Assembly: GCA_900547475.1 (NCBI GenBank) | Contig: URGW01000054.1 | Span: 1 to 14,881 of the forward strand | Direction: 5' to 3' | From: an uncultured Clostridium sp. | Lineage (GTDB): Bacteria > Bacillota > Clostridia > Clostridiales > Clostridiaceae | Length of the DNA: 14,881 nucleotides | Shown: one piece after another, positions 1-7,062 of the stretch | Position numbering within the stretch: the first letter of the stretch is position 1 | How the letters are laid out: every line of letters starts with the position of its first letter | The notes under the pieces: generated by a model | What the model saw: only the letters and a program-made list of their open reading frames with translations | The model's database searches: none | What the model was told of the DNA's origin: nothing | Program-made: the position numbers and the translations under genes

Positions 1-8
1 AAATTCTA

Positions 9-380
9 CGGCTCAATTTCAATGTTCCTTCCAAATTAATATTTCATTTTTTCTTTTTTCACGTAACTACTTATAACATTGCACCTTATAGTTAATCGTT
101 TCTGCTACATATATGACAAATAATTAACTTTTAAGGTGCCATTACAGTTCATAAAGTGGAAGAGAAAATATTAATGATATTAACGGAGGGAATATTGTAA
201 TTAAGTTTTAGAATTTAATCTTTCTTGGAGTAAAAACTGCGTTAAGAAGCTGAGGAAATGAAATGACTTTCGAAGCTTTAGCAGTTTTTACGGAAAGAAA
301 GATATAAATTCTTAACGCAAATTACATAATTCCTGGAGGTTATATCATTAATTTTGGGGTTCCACGTGACGAACAATATT
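9..380 (+). ncRNA. Large structured RNA element, copy A (5' end outside the window)
   Basis: This gene-free stretch aligns with the reverse complement of 14405-14881. Visible stems are: P0, 20-32 with 185-197 (13 bp including G-U pairs); P1, 81-95 with 124-139 (GCACCTT/AAGGTGC, then a small internal loop); and an extended hairpin made of 197-202/320-325, 211-217/305-311, 218-226/295-303 and 230-240/281-291. The last two helices flank a symmetrical GGA/GGA loop (227-229, 292-294). Compared with copy B, seven pairs in 218-240/281-303 change on both sides and stay paired, while the apical segment 241-280 differs at only two bases. The strand call is inference: G-U pairs in the apical helix and P0, and the purine-purine GGA/GGA loop, make sense only on this strand. 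One P0 pair in copy B argues the other way. I do not recognise the class; ROOL, GOLLD, OLE and HEARO are the large RNAs to test. No open frame of note lies inside. Confidence 0.68.
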
Positions 381-389
381 ATTCAAATG

Positions 390-914
390 TTATAATATTA
401 AAAGTTTTACCATGGTTATGGCCATGATAATAGCAGTCATATCTGCCATGATTGCTGCCCAGACTGTATGACGAGTTTTCTTTATTTTAACGGCACCAAA
501 ATATACAGTTACAGTGTAAAATATTGTTTCTGTAGTTCCCATAATTACTGAAGATACTAATCCTATTGTAGTATCAGCACCATAATTTTTTAAAATATCA
601 GTGAAAACTCCCATTGCACCACTACCAGAAAGAGGTTTAATTAAAACCAATGGAACAACCTCTTTAGGTAAATCTATTAGTCTACAAAGTGGCGCAATTG
701 CATTATTTAAAATATCTAAAAGATTAGCTTCCCTGAATATTTGCACAGCTATTATCATAGCTAAAAGATAGGGGAAAATATTTAAACATACATTTAATCC
801 TTCTTTTGCACCTTCAATAAACCAATCGTATACCTTCCTACCTTTTATCATTCCATAAGTTATAATAATTAAAACTATTATAGGAATAATACTTTTAGTT
901 ATATAGCTAAACAT
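390..914 (-). CDS. spmB: Spore maturation protein B (SpmB)
   Basis: A 174-residue multi-pass membrane protein of the nucleoside-recognition (Gate) domain family, close to the usual SpmB length of about 178. Conserved signatures are KPLSGSGAMG at residues 93-102 and GTTETIFYT at 126-134. Hydrophobic segments lie at about 8-22, 42-60, 115-140 and 150-173. In Bacillus, SpmA and SpmB are needed for full dehydration of the spore core and so for heat resistance; the transported molecule is not established. The gene follows spmA by 18 bases, with a GGGGG ribosome binding site in that gap, so the two are co-transcribed. No dacB homologue is visible in the pair, unlike in Bacillus. Ten bases after the stop codon the structured RNA element begins, and I see no conventional terminator for this operon. 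Confidence 0.93.
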   Translation of the reverse strand: MFSYITKSIIPIIVLIIITYGMIKGRKVYDWFIEGAKEGLNVCLNIFPYLLAMIIAVQIFREANLLDILNNAIAPLCRLIDLPKEVVPLVLIKPLSGSGAMGVFTDILKNYGADTTIGLVSSVIMGTTETIFYTVTVYFGAVKIKKTRHTVWAAIMADMTAIIMAITMVKLLIL

Positions 915-932
915 CTCAATACCCCCATAATC

Positions 933-1508
933 CTAAAAATATTTTTGCAAAATTTTGCAGCAAATAACACCAACAATAGCTGCTACACCAGTTGATATTA
1001 TTGCTGGAAGTATTATTACTCCTGGATTTGAGGAGCCTGCTGCTGCTCTTATAGATAACACTGTTGATGGAACTAACTGAATACAAGCTGCATTTAATAC
1101 TAGAAATAAAGCCATATCATTACTAGCTACACCCTTTTCACTATTTAATCTATCCATTTCTTCCATAGCTTTAATTCCAAAAGGTGTTGCTGCATTTCCA
1201 AGCCCCATCATATTTGCTGTTATGTTCATAACTATAGCTCCTAAAGCTTTTTCATCCTTAGCTGCCTCTTTAAATATAAGCTTTAATATAGGTTTCATAA
1301 GTTTAGCTAGTTTTTCTGTAAATCCACTTTTTTGTGCAACCTTCATAACACCACACCAAAAACACATTAATCCAACAAGTCCTATAATAAAAGTAACTGT
1401 ACTATCAATAGAGCCTATTATTGCATTAGAAATGCCTTCACCATTTCCAGTAAATATTCCAACCACTAATCCTAGAAAAATCATTACAAACCATATATAG
1501 TTAATCAT
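933..1508 (-). CDS. spmA: Spore maturation protein A (SpmA)
   Basis: A 191-residue membrane protein, near the usual SpmA length of about 196. The family signature NITANMMGLGNAATPFG is at residues 95-111, followed by the amphipathic KAMEEMDRLN segment. Hydrophobic segments lie at about 4-20, 38-56, 131-150 and 163-187. It carries the same Gate domain fold as SpmB, and the two are thought to act together in the membranes of the developing spore to lower core water content. The start ATG is preceded by a GGGGGG ribosome binding site about ten bases upstream, which supports this start. It is the first gene of the spmA-spmB operon. Expression from a mother-cell sigma factor is expected from the family, but I could not find a convincing sigma-E promoter in 1509-1700. 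Confidence 0.93.
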   Translation of the reverse strand: MINYIWFVMIFLGLVVGIFTGNGEGISNAIIGSIDSTVTFIIGLVGLMCFWCGVMKVAQKSGFTEKLAKLMKPILKLIFKEAAKDEKALGAIVMNITANMMGLGNAATPFGIKAMEEMDRLNSEKGVASNDMALFLVLNAACIQLVPSTVLSIRAAAGSSNPGVIILPAIISTGVAAIVGVICCKILQKYF

Positions 1509-1713
1509 TTTCTATTCCCCCCATTTATTTTTTTCTTTACAATATATGCCTTGCAACACCTATTTATTAGTGATAGGATAAAGATATAAATATAAGTTTT
1601 AGTTAAACTATAAATTTTAATTTAGCAAGTTTATTTACACCGATAATATACCTTAGTGTTTACAAGAAGGTGTTTTCTATATTTTTTATTTATCTAACAA
1701 AGGAGATACGTCT

Positions 1714-1899
1714 ATGAAAGAATCAAATTTAAAATTAGCTCAAAAAGATATTGATGATGCATTAAAAACTGTAGAAGAAATGGAAAACTGTATTAATGAA
1801 GGAAATGAGAAAAATAATATAATAAAAGAAAAATTTATTACTTTAACAGAAAAAGTTCAAAAATTAGAAAACTTATTAAAAACTGAAGGAATACTTTAA
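1714..1899 (+). CDS. Small coiled-coil protein, function unknown
   Basis: A 61-residue charged protein with no cysteine motif beyond a single Cys at residue 26, no signal peptide and no membrane segment. The pattern of Leu, Ile, Val and Met through residues 6-58 (for example IDDALKTVEEMEN and FITLTEKVQKLENLLKT), with Glu and Lys between, predicts two alpha helices or a helical hairpin forming a coiled coil. A strong AAAGGAG ribosome binding site at 1699-1705 lies eight bases before the ATG, and a perfect 17 bp terminator starts three bases after the stop, so this is a genuine single-gene unit despite its size. I do not recognise the family. It sits divergently from spmA, which hints at a sporulation or cell-structure role, but this is only context. 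Confidence 0.78.
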   Translation: MKESNLKLAQKDIDDALKTVEEMENCINEGNEKNNIIKEKFITLTEKVQKLENLLKTEGIL

Positions 1900-1901
1900 T
1901 A

Positions 1902-1940
1902 ATAGAAAAAGAGGATAGTTTATCTATCCTCTTTTTCTAT
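1902..1940. terminator. Bidirectional intrinsic terminator
   Basis: The arms 1902-1918 and 1924-1940 are perfectly complementary (17 bp) around a five-base loop. The GAGGATAG core is flanked by A5 on one side and T5 on the other, so it can terminate the small gene rightward and the putative small RNA from 2082 leftward. Confidence 0.9.
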
Positions 1941-2064
1941 CTACTAAAATAGCAATTATTTTATCTTATGATTTGATAACTATCTATACCCTAATTCTCA
2001 AACTCCCATTAATATTTACCTATACCTAATTGATTGTGTACCCAATTTAGAAATAACCGCCCTT

Positions 2065-2078
2065 AGTAAACGTTATCA
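2065..2078 (-). promoter_or_regulatory. cre-like operator (LacI/CcpA type)
   Basis: On the minus strand this reads TGATAACGTTTACT, a CG-centred near-palindrome. It differs at two positions from the catabolite-responsive element pattern TGWAANCGNTNWCA. It falls just downstream of the predicted start of the orphan promoter at 2089-2117, a position suited to repression, and 100 bases from the 3' end of the probable ccpA gene. Confidence 0.45.
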
Positions 2079-2088
2079 AATTAATTCA

Positions 2089-2117
2089 ATTATATCATTT
2101 TTTTCCTACTATTTCAA
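2089..2117 (-). promoter_or_regulatory. Sigma-A promoter with extended -10, no gene downstream
   Basis: On the minus strand: -35 TTGAAA (2117-2112), a 17-base spacer, then TATAAT (2094-2089) preceded by TGA, the extended -10 motif. It points into the gene-free 1902-2082 stretch. In an AT-rich genome TATAAT alone is common, but the combination with a good -35 and exact spacing is not. Confidence 0.6.
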
Positions 2118-2128
2118 TATATTTTTGT

Positions 2129-2172
2129 AAAAAAATTAACTATCTTTAATTTTGATTAAATTAAAGATAGTT
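2129..2172 (-). terminator. Terminator of the LacI-family gene
   Basis: Arms 2138-2152 and 2158-2172 are perfectly complementary (15 bp) around TGATT. On the minus strand the hairpin is followed by a T-tract (complement of 2129-2135). It begins seven bases after the stop codon of the gene at 2179-3177. Confidence 0.85.
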
Positions 2173-2178
2173 ATAAAA

Positions 2179-3177
2179 TTATTTAGAACTTTCTCTTTGT
2201 ATTAATTTATAATCTAATACATATTGATCTTGATCTAAAGGTTTATTATTTAATATTTTAATAAGCATTCTCATTGCAACTGATCCCATATCATAACTTG
2301 GTTGCTTAACTGTAGTTATTTTAGGATAGAAGTAAGATGCAACAGCGTTATCATTAAATCCTATTACACTTACATCTTCAGGTACCTTTATTCCATTTTC
2401 TCTTAATGCATTAATTACACCCATTGCAATTTCATCAGATGAGCATACTACTCCATCAAATTTTTTGCCAGTAGCCAAAAAGCTTTCAACTGCTTTATAT
2501 CCACTACTAACTTTTAAATCTTTAAAGAATTCTAAATCTTCATCAATGGCAAGACCACTTTCTTGTAATGCTTTTTCGTAACCCTTATGTCTTTCTCCCC
2601 AAGCATTAGCTGCACCTTTACTAACGCCAACAAAAGCAATATTCTTTAACCCTTTATCAAGTAAGCTCTTTGTTGCTTCATATGATGCTTGTATGTTATC
2701 AATAATTACACTTGGTAATCTACCTTCTTTATCCTTAGACTCTGCAAGAACAGTCTTTAAATCTAATTCATTTATTATATCTAAAGTTTCTTCTTCTAAG
2801 CAAGAGCTCATATAGATAACACCATCAACCATCTTTTCCTTAAGTACTCTTAAGTAATCTTTTTCCTTATCATAGTCAAAGTCAGAATTACATAGTATTA
2901 CGTTATAATCATAAATATTTGCAACATCCTCTGCCCCTCTAACTATTTCTGGATAGAATCCACTTGAAATATCAGGAACTAATATTCCAACAGTTTTTGT
3001 TCTTTGCGTTTTCAAACTTCTCGCTACAATGTTTGGTCTATATCCTAGCTTTTTAATAGCATCTAATACCTTTTTTTTAGTATCTTCATTAACAACATCT
3101 ATATCATTTAATACTCTAGATACCGTAGCTATTGAAACGCCAGCTTCTCTAGCAACATCTTTTATAGAAGTAGCCAT
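2179..3177 (-). CDS. ccpA: LacI-family transcription regulator, probable catabolite control protein A
   Basis: A 332-residue LacI/GalR regulator, the same length as CcpA proteins. The helix-turn-helix is at residues 5-24 (IKDVAREAGVSIATVSRVLN), the minor-groove hinge helix is RPNIVARSL at about 47-55, and the periplasmic-binding-protein-like core starts at TVGILVPDIS. The stretch covering residues 62-125 (VGILVPDIS, RGAEDVANIYDYNVILCNSD, KMVDGVIYMSS) and the QPSYDMGSVAMRML segment near the C-terminus resemble Bacillus CcpA closely. CcpA binds HPr-Ser46-P and represses or activates carbon-use genes at cre sites. A monocistronic layout (own promoter 3211-3239, own terminator) and the absence of neighbouring sugar genes fit a global rather than a local regulator. 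A GGAG ribosome binding site precedes the ATG. Another LacI-family role cannot be excluded. A cre-like site lies downstream at 2065-2078. Confidence 0.8.
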   Translation of the reverse strand: MATSIKDVAREAGVSIATVSRVLNDIDVVNEDTKKKVLDAIKKLGYRPNIVARSLKTQRTKTVGILVPDISSGFYPEIVRGAEDVANIYDYNVILCNSDFDYDKEKDYLRVLKEKMVDGVIYMSSCLEEETLDIINELDLKTVLAESKDKEGRLPSVIIDNIQASYEATKSLLDKGLKNIAFVGVSKGAANAWGERHKGYEKALQESGLAIDEDLEFFKDLKVSSGYKAVESFLATGKKFDGVVCSSDEIAMGVINALRENGIKVPEDVSVIGFNDNAVASYFYPKITTVKQPSYDMGSVAMRMLIKILNNKPLDQDQYVLDYKLIQRESSK

Positions 3178-3210
3178 ATCAACATCACTCCATTTTCATT
3201 TTAATTATTA

Positions 3211-3239
3211 ATTATACCTTTTTTTCCTAATTAATACAA
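3211..3239 (-). promoter_or_regulatory. Promoter of the LacI-family gene
   Basis: On the minus strand: -35 TTGTAT (3239-3234), a 17-base spacer, then consensus TATAAT (3216-3211). The predicted start is about 27 bases before the ATG. No cre-like sequence overlaps it. Confidence 0.6.
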
Positions 3240-3300
3240 TGAGTTTACTTACTTTTTACACTTAATAACTCATAATTTTAACTATAGTATTATATTTTGA

Positions 3301-3337
3301 AAAAAGGGTAGGAATTATTACTTAATCCCTACCCTTT
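3301..3337 (-). terminator. Terminator of ileS
   Basis: Arms 3303-3312 (AAAGGGTAGG) and 3328-3337 (CCTACCCTTT) form a 10 bp GC-containing hairpin. On the minus strand it is followed by a T-rich tract. It starts 16 bases after the ileS stop codon. Confidence 0.85.
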
Positions 3338-3352
3338 ATAACAAAGCCATAA

Positions 3353-6300
3353 TTATTTAATAACTTCTACAGTCATATTTAACTTTTCACCATTTATAAC
3401 TGTTTCAGTGTAACTAGCTTCCTCATTGTAAACTATTTCTTGGGTTAAGGTTTCTTTCTTAATAACCTCAGCAAACTTTTTAACTACATCTAATAGCATT
3501 TCATTATCAGCTACATATAATTTAATTTTGTCTGCAACCTCAAACCCTTTATCTTTTCTCATATTTTGAATCTTAGAAATTATTTCTCTTAAGTGACCTT
3601 CTTCTTTAAGTTCTTCAGAAATATGAGTATCTAAAACAACACCAATTGAACCTTCACCAGCAAATGCATAACCCTCTAGCCCTTGCATAGTAACTAATAA
3701 GTTTTCCTTATTTAATTCAATTTCTGTTCCATCAACATTAATAACTACTACTCCACCATTTTGAATAGTTTGAGCTAATTCCATTTGGTTTCTCGCAGCT
3801 ATTTCTTTTCTTATTCCTGGTATTAACTTACCATAAGCTCTTCCTAACACAGGTAAATTTGGCTTAATTTCAAAGTTAACATGAGTTGAAAGGTCAGCAC
3901 CAAACTCAACAGCTTTGATGTTTAACTCATCTGTTATTATTTCCCCATAGTATCCTGGAAGTGAGTCTGTAGAAACTAACATCTTAGAAAGTGGCTGTCT
4001 ATTCTTAATGTTAGCACCATTTCTTGCACTTCTTCCAAGCTTAACTATTGTATAAGCTAAATCCATTTCTTTTTCTAAATTCTTATCTATAGCAGTTTCA
4101 TTTACTTCTGGCCAGTTGCATAAGTGAATGCTTTCTGGCGCATTTTCATCTAAACCAACTACTAAGTTTTGATAAATATTTTCTGTTATAAATGGAACAA
4201 ATGGAGCTGCCACTTTAACTAAAGTTGTTAATACTCTATATAAAGTTACATATGCACCTATCTTATCATCAGTTAACTCTTCAGACCAATATCTTCCTCT
4301 ATTTCTTCTTACATACCAGTTTGATAGCTCATCAGTAAAATCTTCAATAGCTAATGCTGCTTGAGTTATTTGATATGAATCTAACATAGAATCTACATCT
4401 TTAACTAATGTGTTAAGCTTAGACATAACCCATTTATCCATTACATTTTCTGATACAAAATCATTATACTTTAATGGATTAAATTGATCTAATTCAGCAT
4501 ATAACACATAGAATGAGTAAACATTCCATAGTGTTCCCATAAACTTTCTTCCAGCTTCTCCAACATCATCTATAGAGAATCTTGTTGGTAACCATGGAGC
4601 ACTTGCAGTATAGAAGTGCCATCTTGTTGCATCAGCACCTTGGGCATCTAATACATCAAATGGATCTACAACATTTCCTTTAGATTTTGACATCTTTAAG
4701 CCCTTCTTGTCAAGAACGTGACCTAAAACTATACAGTTTTCAAATGGATTTCTATCAAATATAGCAGTTGATATTGCTAATAAAGTGTAGAACCATCCTC
4801 TTGTTTGGTCAACAGCTTCTGATATAAATTGAGCTGGATAATTTTGTTCAAATAATTCTTTATTTTCAAATGGATAATGTAATTGTGCAAATGGCATTGA
4901 TCCAGAATCGAACCAACAGTCAATAACTTCATTAGTTCTAGTCATTTCCTTACCACACTTTTCACACTTTAAGTGAACATTATCTATATATGGTTTGTGT
5001 AATTCTATATCTTCTGGAACATTAATTCCTTTTTCCTTAAGTTCTGCAATGCTTCCTATACATTCTTTATGTCCGCATTCACATCCCCAAATTGGAAGTG
5101 GAGTTCCCCAGTATCTATCTCTTGAAATACCCCAGTCGATAACATTTTCTAAGAACTTACCAAATCTACCAGTTCTAATGTTATCAGGATACCAGTTTAT
5201 TTTATTATTATTTTCTAAAAGCTTATCTCTTAATGTTGTCATTGCAACAAACCAGCTTTCCTTTGGATAATAAAGAAGTGGTGTGTCACATCTCCAACAG
5301 TGTGGATATGAGTGTAAGTGCTTTTCAGATTTAAATAATTTATTATTTTCTTCTAACCACTTACAAATGCTTTCATCACATTTCTTAACAAACTTTCCAG
5401 CCCATGGAGTAACTTCTTCTACGAATCTACCTTCTCTATCAACTAAGTTAATGAAAGTGATTCCGTTAGCTTTAGCTACTAAGCTATCATCTTCACCATA
5501 TGCAGGTGCTATATGAACTATACCTGTACCATCTGATAAAGTAACATAATCACCATGAATTACTTCGAAAGCTTTTCCTTCTACTTTACCGAAAGGCATT
5601 AATTGCTCATATTTAGTTCCTAAAAGTTCAGTTCCAGGGAATTCTCTAACTACTTCATATTCTTCTCCTAAAACTTTATCAGCTAAGTCTTTAGCTAATA
5701 CTAATATTTCATCTCCAACTTTTGCTTCAATATAAGTATAAGCTTTGTTTATACATAAAGCTAAGTTTGAAGGTAATGTCCAAGGAGTTGTTGTCCAAGC
5801 TAATATGTATTTGTTATCTTCTCCTACAACTTTAAATTTAGCAACACAAGTTAAATCCTTAACATCTTTATATCCTTGTGCAACTTCGTGAGATGATAAT
5901 GCAGTACCACATCTTGGACAGTAAGGCATTACTTTGTGTCCTTCATATAAAAGACCTTTATCCCACATTTGTTTTAATGCCCACCAAACTGATTCAATAT
6001 ATGGATTATGATAAGTAACATATGGATTCTCCATATCAACCCAATATCCAATTTGATTAGTCATTTTTTCCCACATACTTACATAAGTAAATACGCTTTC
6101 TTTACATTCTTTAACGAATTTTTCTACACCGTACTCTTCGATTTGCTCTTTACCTGAAATACCAAGCTTCTTTTCTATTTCAAGCTCTACTGGAAGACCA
6201 TGAGTATCCCATCCAGCTTTTCTTATAACCTTATATCCCTTCATAACTTTATATCTTGGGATAATATCTTTCATAACTCTCGTTAATACGTGCCCAACGT

Positions 6301-6463
6301 GTGGTCTACCATTTGCTGTTGGAGGTCCATCATAGAAAGTGAAATATTCACCATCTTGATTCATATCAAAATTCTTTTTTATAACATTTCTTGCAGTCCA
6401 AAGATTTGCTATTTCTTTTTCAAGACCAACAAAACCATTTGGCAATTCTACTTTTTTGTACAT
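3353..6463 (-). CDS. ileS: Isoleucyl-tRNA synthetase, long (type 2) form
   Basis: A 1036-residue class I aminoacyl-tRNA synthetase that charges tRNA(Ile) in the cytoplasm. The HIGH-type motif is HVGH at residues 55-58, within GPPTANGRPHVGHVLTRVMK, and KMSKS is at 590-594. The editing (CP1) domain carries TTTPWTLPSN at 224-233 and cysteine pairs at 182/185, 389/392, 461-468 (CECGHKEC) and 500/503, likely metal sites. The WYVRRNRGRYW segment marks the anticodon-binding domain. The length of about 1035 and the eukaryote-like motif context place it with type-2 IleRS, a group known to include mupirocin-tolerant enzymes; tolerance here is inference. An AAAGGAG ribosome binding site lies at 6471-6478. 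The gene is monocistronic, with a T-box leader upstream and a hairpin terminator downstream, so it should be induced when uncharged tRNA(Ile) accumulates. Confidence 0.98.
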   Translation of the reverse strand: MYKKVELPNGFVGLEKEIANLWTARNVIKKNFDMNQDGEYFTFYDGPPTANGRPHVGHVLTRVMKDIIPRYKVMKGYKVIRKAGWDTHGLPVELEIEKKLGISGKEQIEEYGVEKFVKECKESVFTYVSMWEKMTNQIGYWVDMENPYVTYHNPYIESVWWALKQMWDKGLLYEGHKVMPYCPRCGTALSSHEVAQGYKDVKDLTCVAKFKVVGEDNKYILAWTTTPWTLPSNLALCINKAYTYIEAKVGDEILVLAKDLADKVLGEEYEVVREFPGTELLGTKYEQLMPFGKVEGKAFEVIHGDYVTLSDGTGIVHIAPAYGEDDSLVAKANGITFINLVDREGRFVEEVTPWAGKFVKKCDESICKWLEENNKLFKSEKHLHSYPHCWRCDTPLLYYPKESWFVAMTTLRDKLLENNNKINWYPDNIRTGRFGKFLENVIDWGISRDRYWGTPLPIWGCECGHKECIGSIAELKEKGINVPEDIELHKPYIDNVHLKCEKCGKEMTRTNEVIDCWFDSGSMPFAQLHYPFENKELFEQNYPAQFISEAVDQTRGWFYTLLAISTAIFDRNPFENCIVLGHVLDKKGLKMSKSKGNVVDPFDVLDAQGADATRWHFYTASAPWLPTRFSIDDVGEAGRKFMGTLWNVYSFYVLYAELDQFNPLKYNDFVSENVMDKWVMSKLNTLVKDVDSMLDSYQITQAALAIEDFTDELSNWYVRRNRGRYWSEELTDDKIGAYVTLYRVLTTLVKVAAPFVPFITENIYQNLVVGLDENAPESIHLCNWPEVNETAIDKNLEKEMDLAYTIVKLGRSARNGANIKNRQPLSKMLVSTDSLPGYYGEIITDELNIKAVEFGADLSTHVNFEIKPNLPVLGRAYGKLIPGIRKEIAARNQMELAQTIQNGGVVVINVDGTEIELNKENLLVTMQGLEGYAFAGEGSIGVVLDTHISEELKEEGHLREIISKIQNMRKDKGFEVADKIKLYVADNEMLLDVVKKFAEVIKKETLTQEIVYNEEASYTETVINGEKLNMTVEVIK

Positions 6464-6605
6464 AAGAATTCTCCTTTCTCTACATTATTAGTTATTAAAA
6501 TTATTCTCTTAAAGACACATTTTAATCCTTATTTAATGAAACTACTTTTCCTATAGCATATAAGTAAATTTTTCTTACAAAATTAAAACTTAAAGTTTCT
6601 CTTAA

Positions 6606-6867
6606 ATAAAAAAAACTTCATCCCAAAAGGACGAAGTGAATTCGCTATACCACCTAAGGTTAATAAACTCATAATTATACTATGAGCCATAATTCAGATA
6701 CTTTCATATCCTATCCCTTAACGCGGGCTAACGTGATAGCTTAATCGTAAAAACTTTCAGCCTCAAACTCCTAGGTGATTTTCCTTAAGTTATCTTATGA
6801 CTTCACACCAACCAGTCACTCTCTTAAAAGAATAAACTAAAGTACTTATCCTAATCATAGTCTTTAA
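6606..6867 (-). promoter_or_regulatory. T-box riboswitch leader of ileS
   Basis: On the minus strand the leader holds the T-box core AGGTGGTATAGCG (6655-6643), whose TGGT can pair with the ACCA end of uncharged tRNA. It is followed by a 9 bp terminator hairpin (6637-6629 with 6623-6615) and a T-tract down to about 6607. Stem I is recognisable: the base ACTATGA/TCATAGT, an AGTA strand, the conserved AGAGAG and GGTTGGTGTGAA segments, and a GAA before the presumed specifier loop. An ATC isoleucine codon (minus strand of 6699-6697) is the most likely specifier, but I could not fix the loop boundary by eye. Uncharged tRNA(Ile) should stabilise the antiterminator and allow ileS transcription. Confidence 0.93.
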
Positions 6868-6874
6868 TGAATTC

Positions 6875-6904
6875 ATTATATCTTAACTAATTATACTTTG
6901 TCAA
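6875..6904 (-). promoter_or_regulatory. Consensus promoter of the ileS T-box leader
   Basis: On the minus strand: perfect -35 TTGACA (6904-6899), an 18-base spacer, and perfect -10 TATAAT (6880-6875). It predicts a start near 6867, at the 5' end of T-box stem I. Confidence 0.85.
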
Positions 6905-6996
6905 TTACATCCAAAATTTTGCGATTATTTTTTATTACTAAATTTAATATTTTAAACCATTAATTATTCTAGTAATATTATTGAAGTAATCTTCAT

Positions 6997-7024
6997 TTAA
7001 ATAATAATAATTATTATTATTTAA
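6997..7024. promoter_or_regulatory. 28 bp perfect palindrome resembling a Fur box
   Basis: The 28 bases are a perfect inverted repeat made of AAT/ATT units. The 19-mer at 7000-7018 matches the classical Fur box GATAATGATAATCATTATC at 15 of 19 positions, with the G and C positions replaced by A and T. It lies ten bases upstream of the -35 of the promoter for the BFD-like [2Fe-2S] gene, a gene class that is often iron-repressed. A simple AT repeat could also arise by chance in this genome. Confidence 0.4.
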
Positions 7025-7033
7025 TATTTAATG

Positions 7034-7062
7034 TTGACTATTTTAGTATACTATGATTTAAT
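7034..7062 (+). promoter_or_regulatory. Probable promoter of the BFD-like gene
   Basis: -35 TTGACT (7034-7039), a 17-base spacer, then TTTAAT (7057-7062). The -35 is near consensus and the -10 is weaker. The rest of 6905-7152 is AT-rich with no coding frame I can support. Confidence 0.5.

Larger units (their letters stand above)
1902..2082 (-). ncRNA. Candidate small RNA (about 180 nt), orphan promoter to terminator
   Basis: Between two convergent genes lies a complete leftward transcription unit without a coding frame: an extended -10 promoter (2089-2117), a predicted start near A2082 and the bidirectional terminator at 1940-1902. The longest frames inside are only a few codons. The predicted RNA can close on itself: TTTGATAAC near its 5' end (2080-2072) is the exact complement of GTTATCAAA near its 3' end (1980-1972), a 9 bp helix. 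Inside are two imperfect direct repeats of the form AATTAGG(G)TATAG. A cre-like site covers about +5 to +18, so a LacI-family repressor such as the adjacent gene product would be expected to control it. No expression evidence exists here; this is inference from the arrangement of signals. Confidence 0.45.

Noticed and set aside
9..380. Element as an insertion sequence, group I or group II intron
   Set aside because: No transposase or reverse transcriptase frame, no group II domain V motif and no group I core motifs that I could find on either strand. Covarying stems argue for a different structured RNA.
1222..1500. Open frame on the plus strand inside spmA
   Set aside because: Antisense shadow of a well-supported gene; no ribosome binding site, unlikely composition (rich in Pro, Ile, Ser) and no family features.
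3029..3211. Open frame on the plus strand over the 5' end of the LacI-family gene
   Set aside because: Antisense to the conserved helix-turn-helix coding region and lacks start signals.
4995..5516. Two open frames on the plus strand inside ileS
   Set aside because: Both are antisense to conserved ileS segments, with no ribosome binding sites or recognisable motifs.
6290..6556. Open frame on the plus strand across the ileS start and leader
   Set aside because: Mostly antisense to the HIGH-motif region; composition is arbitrary and it ends in leader sequence.
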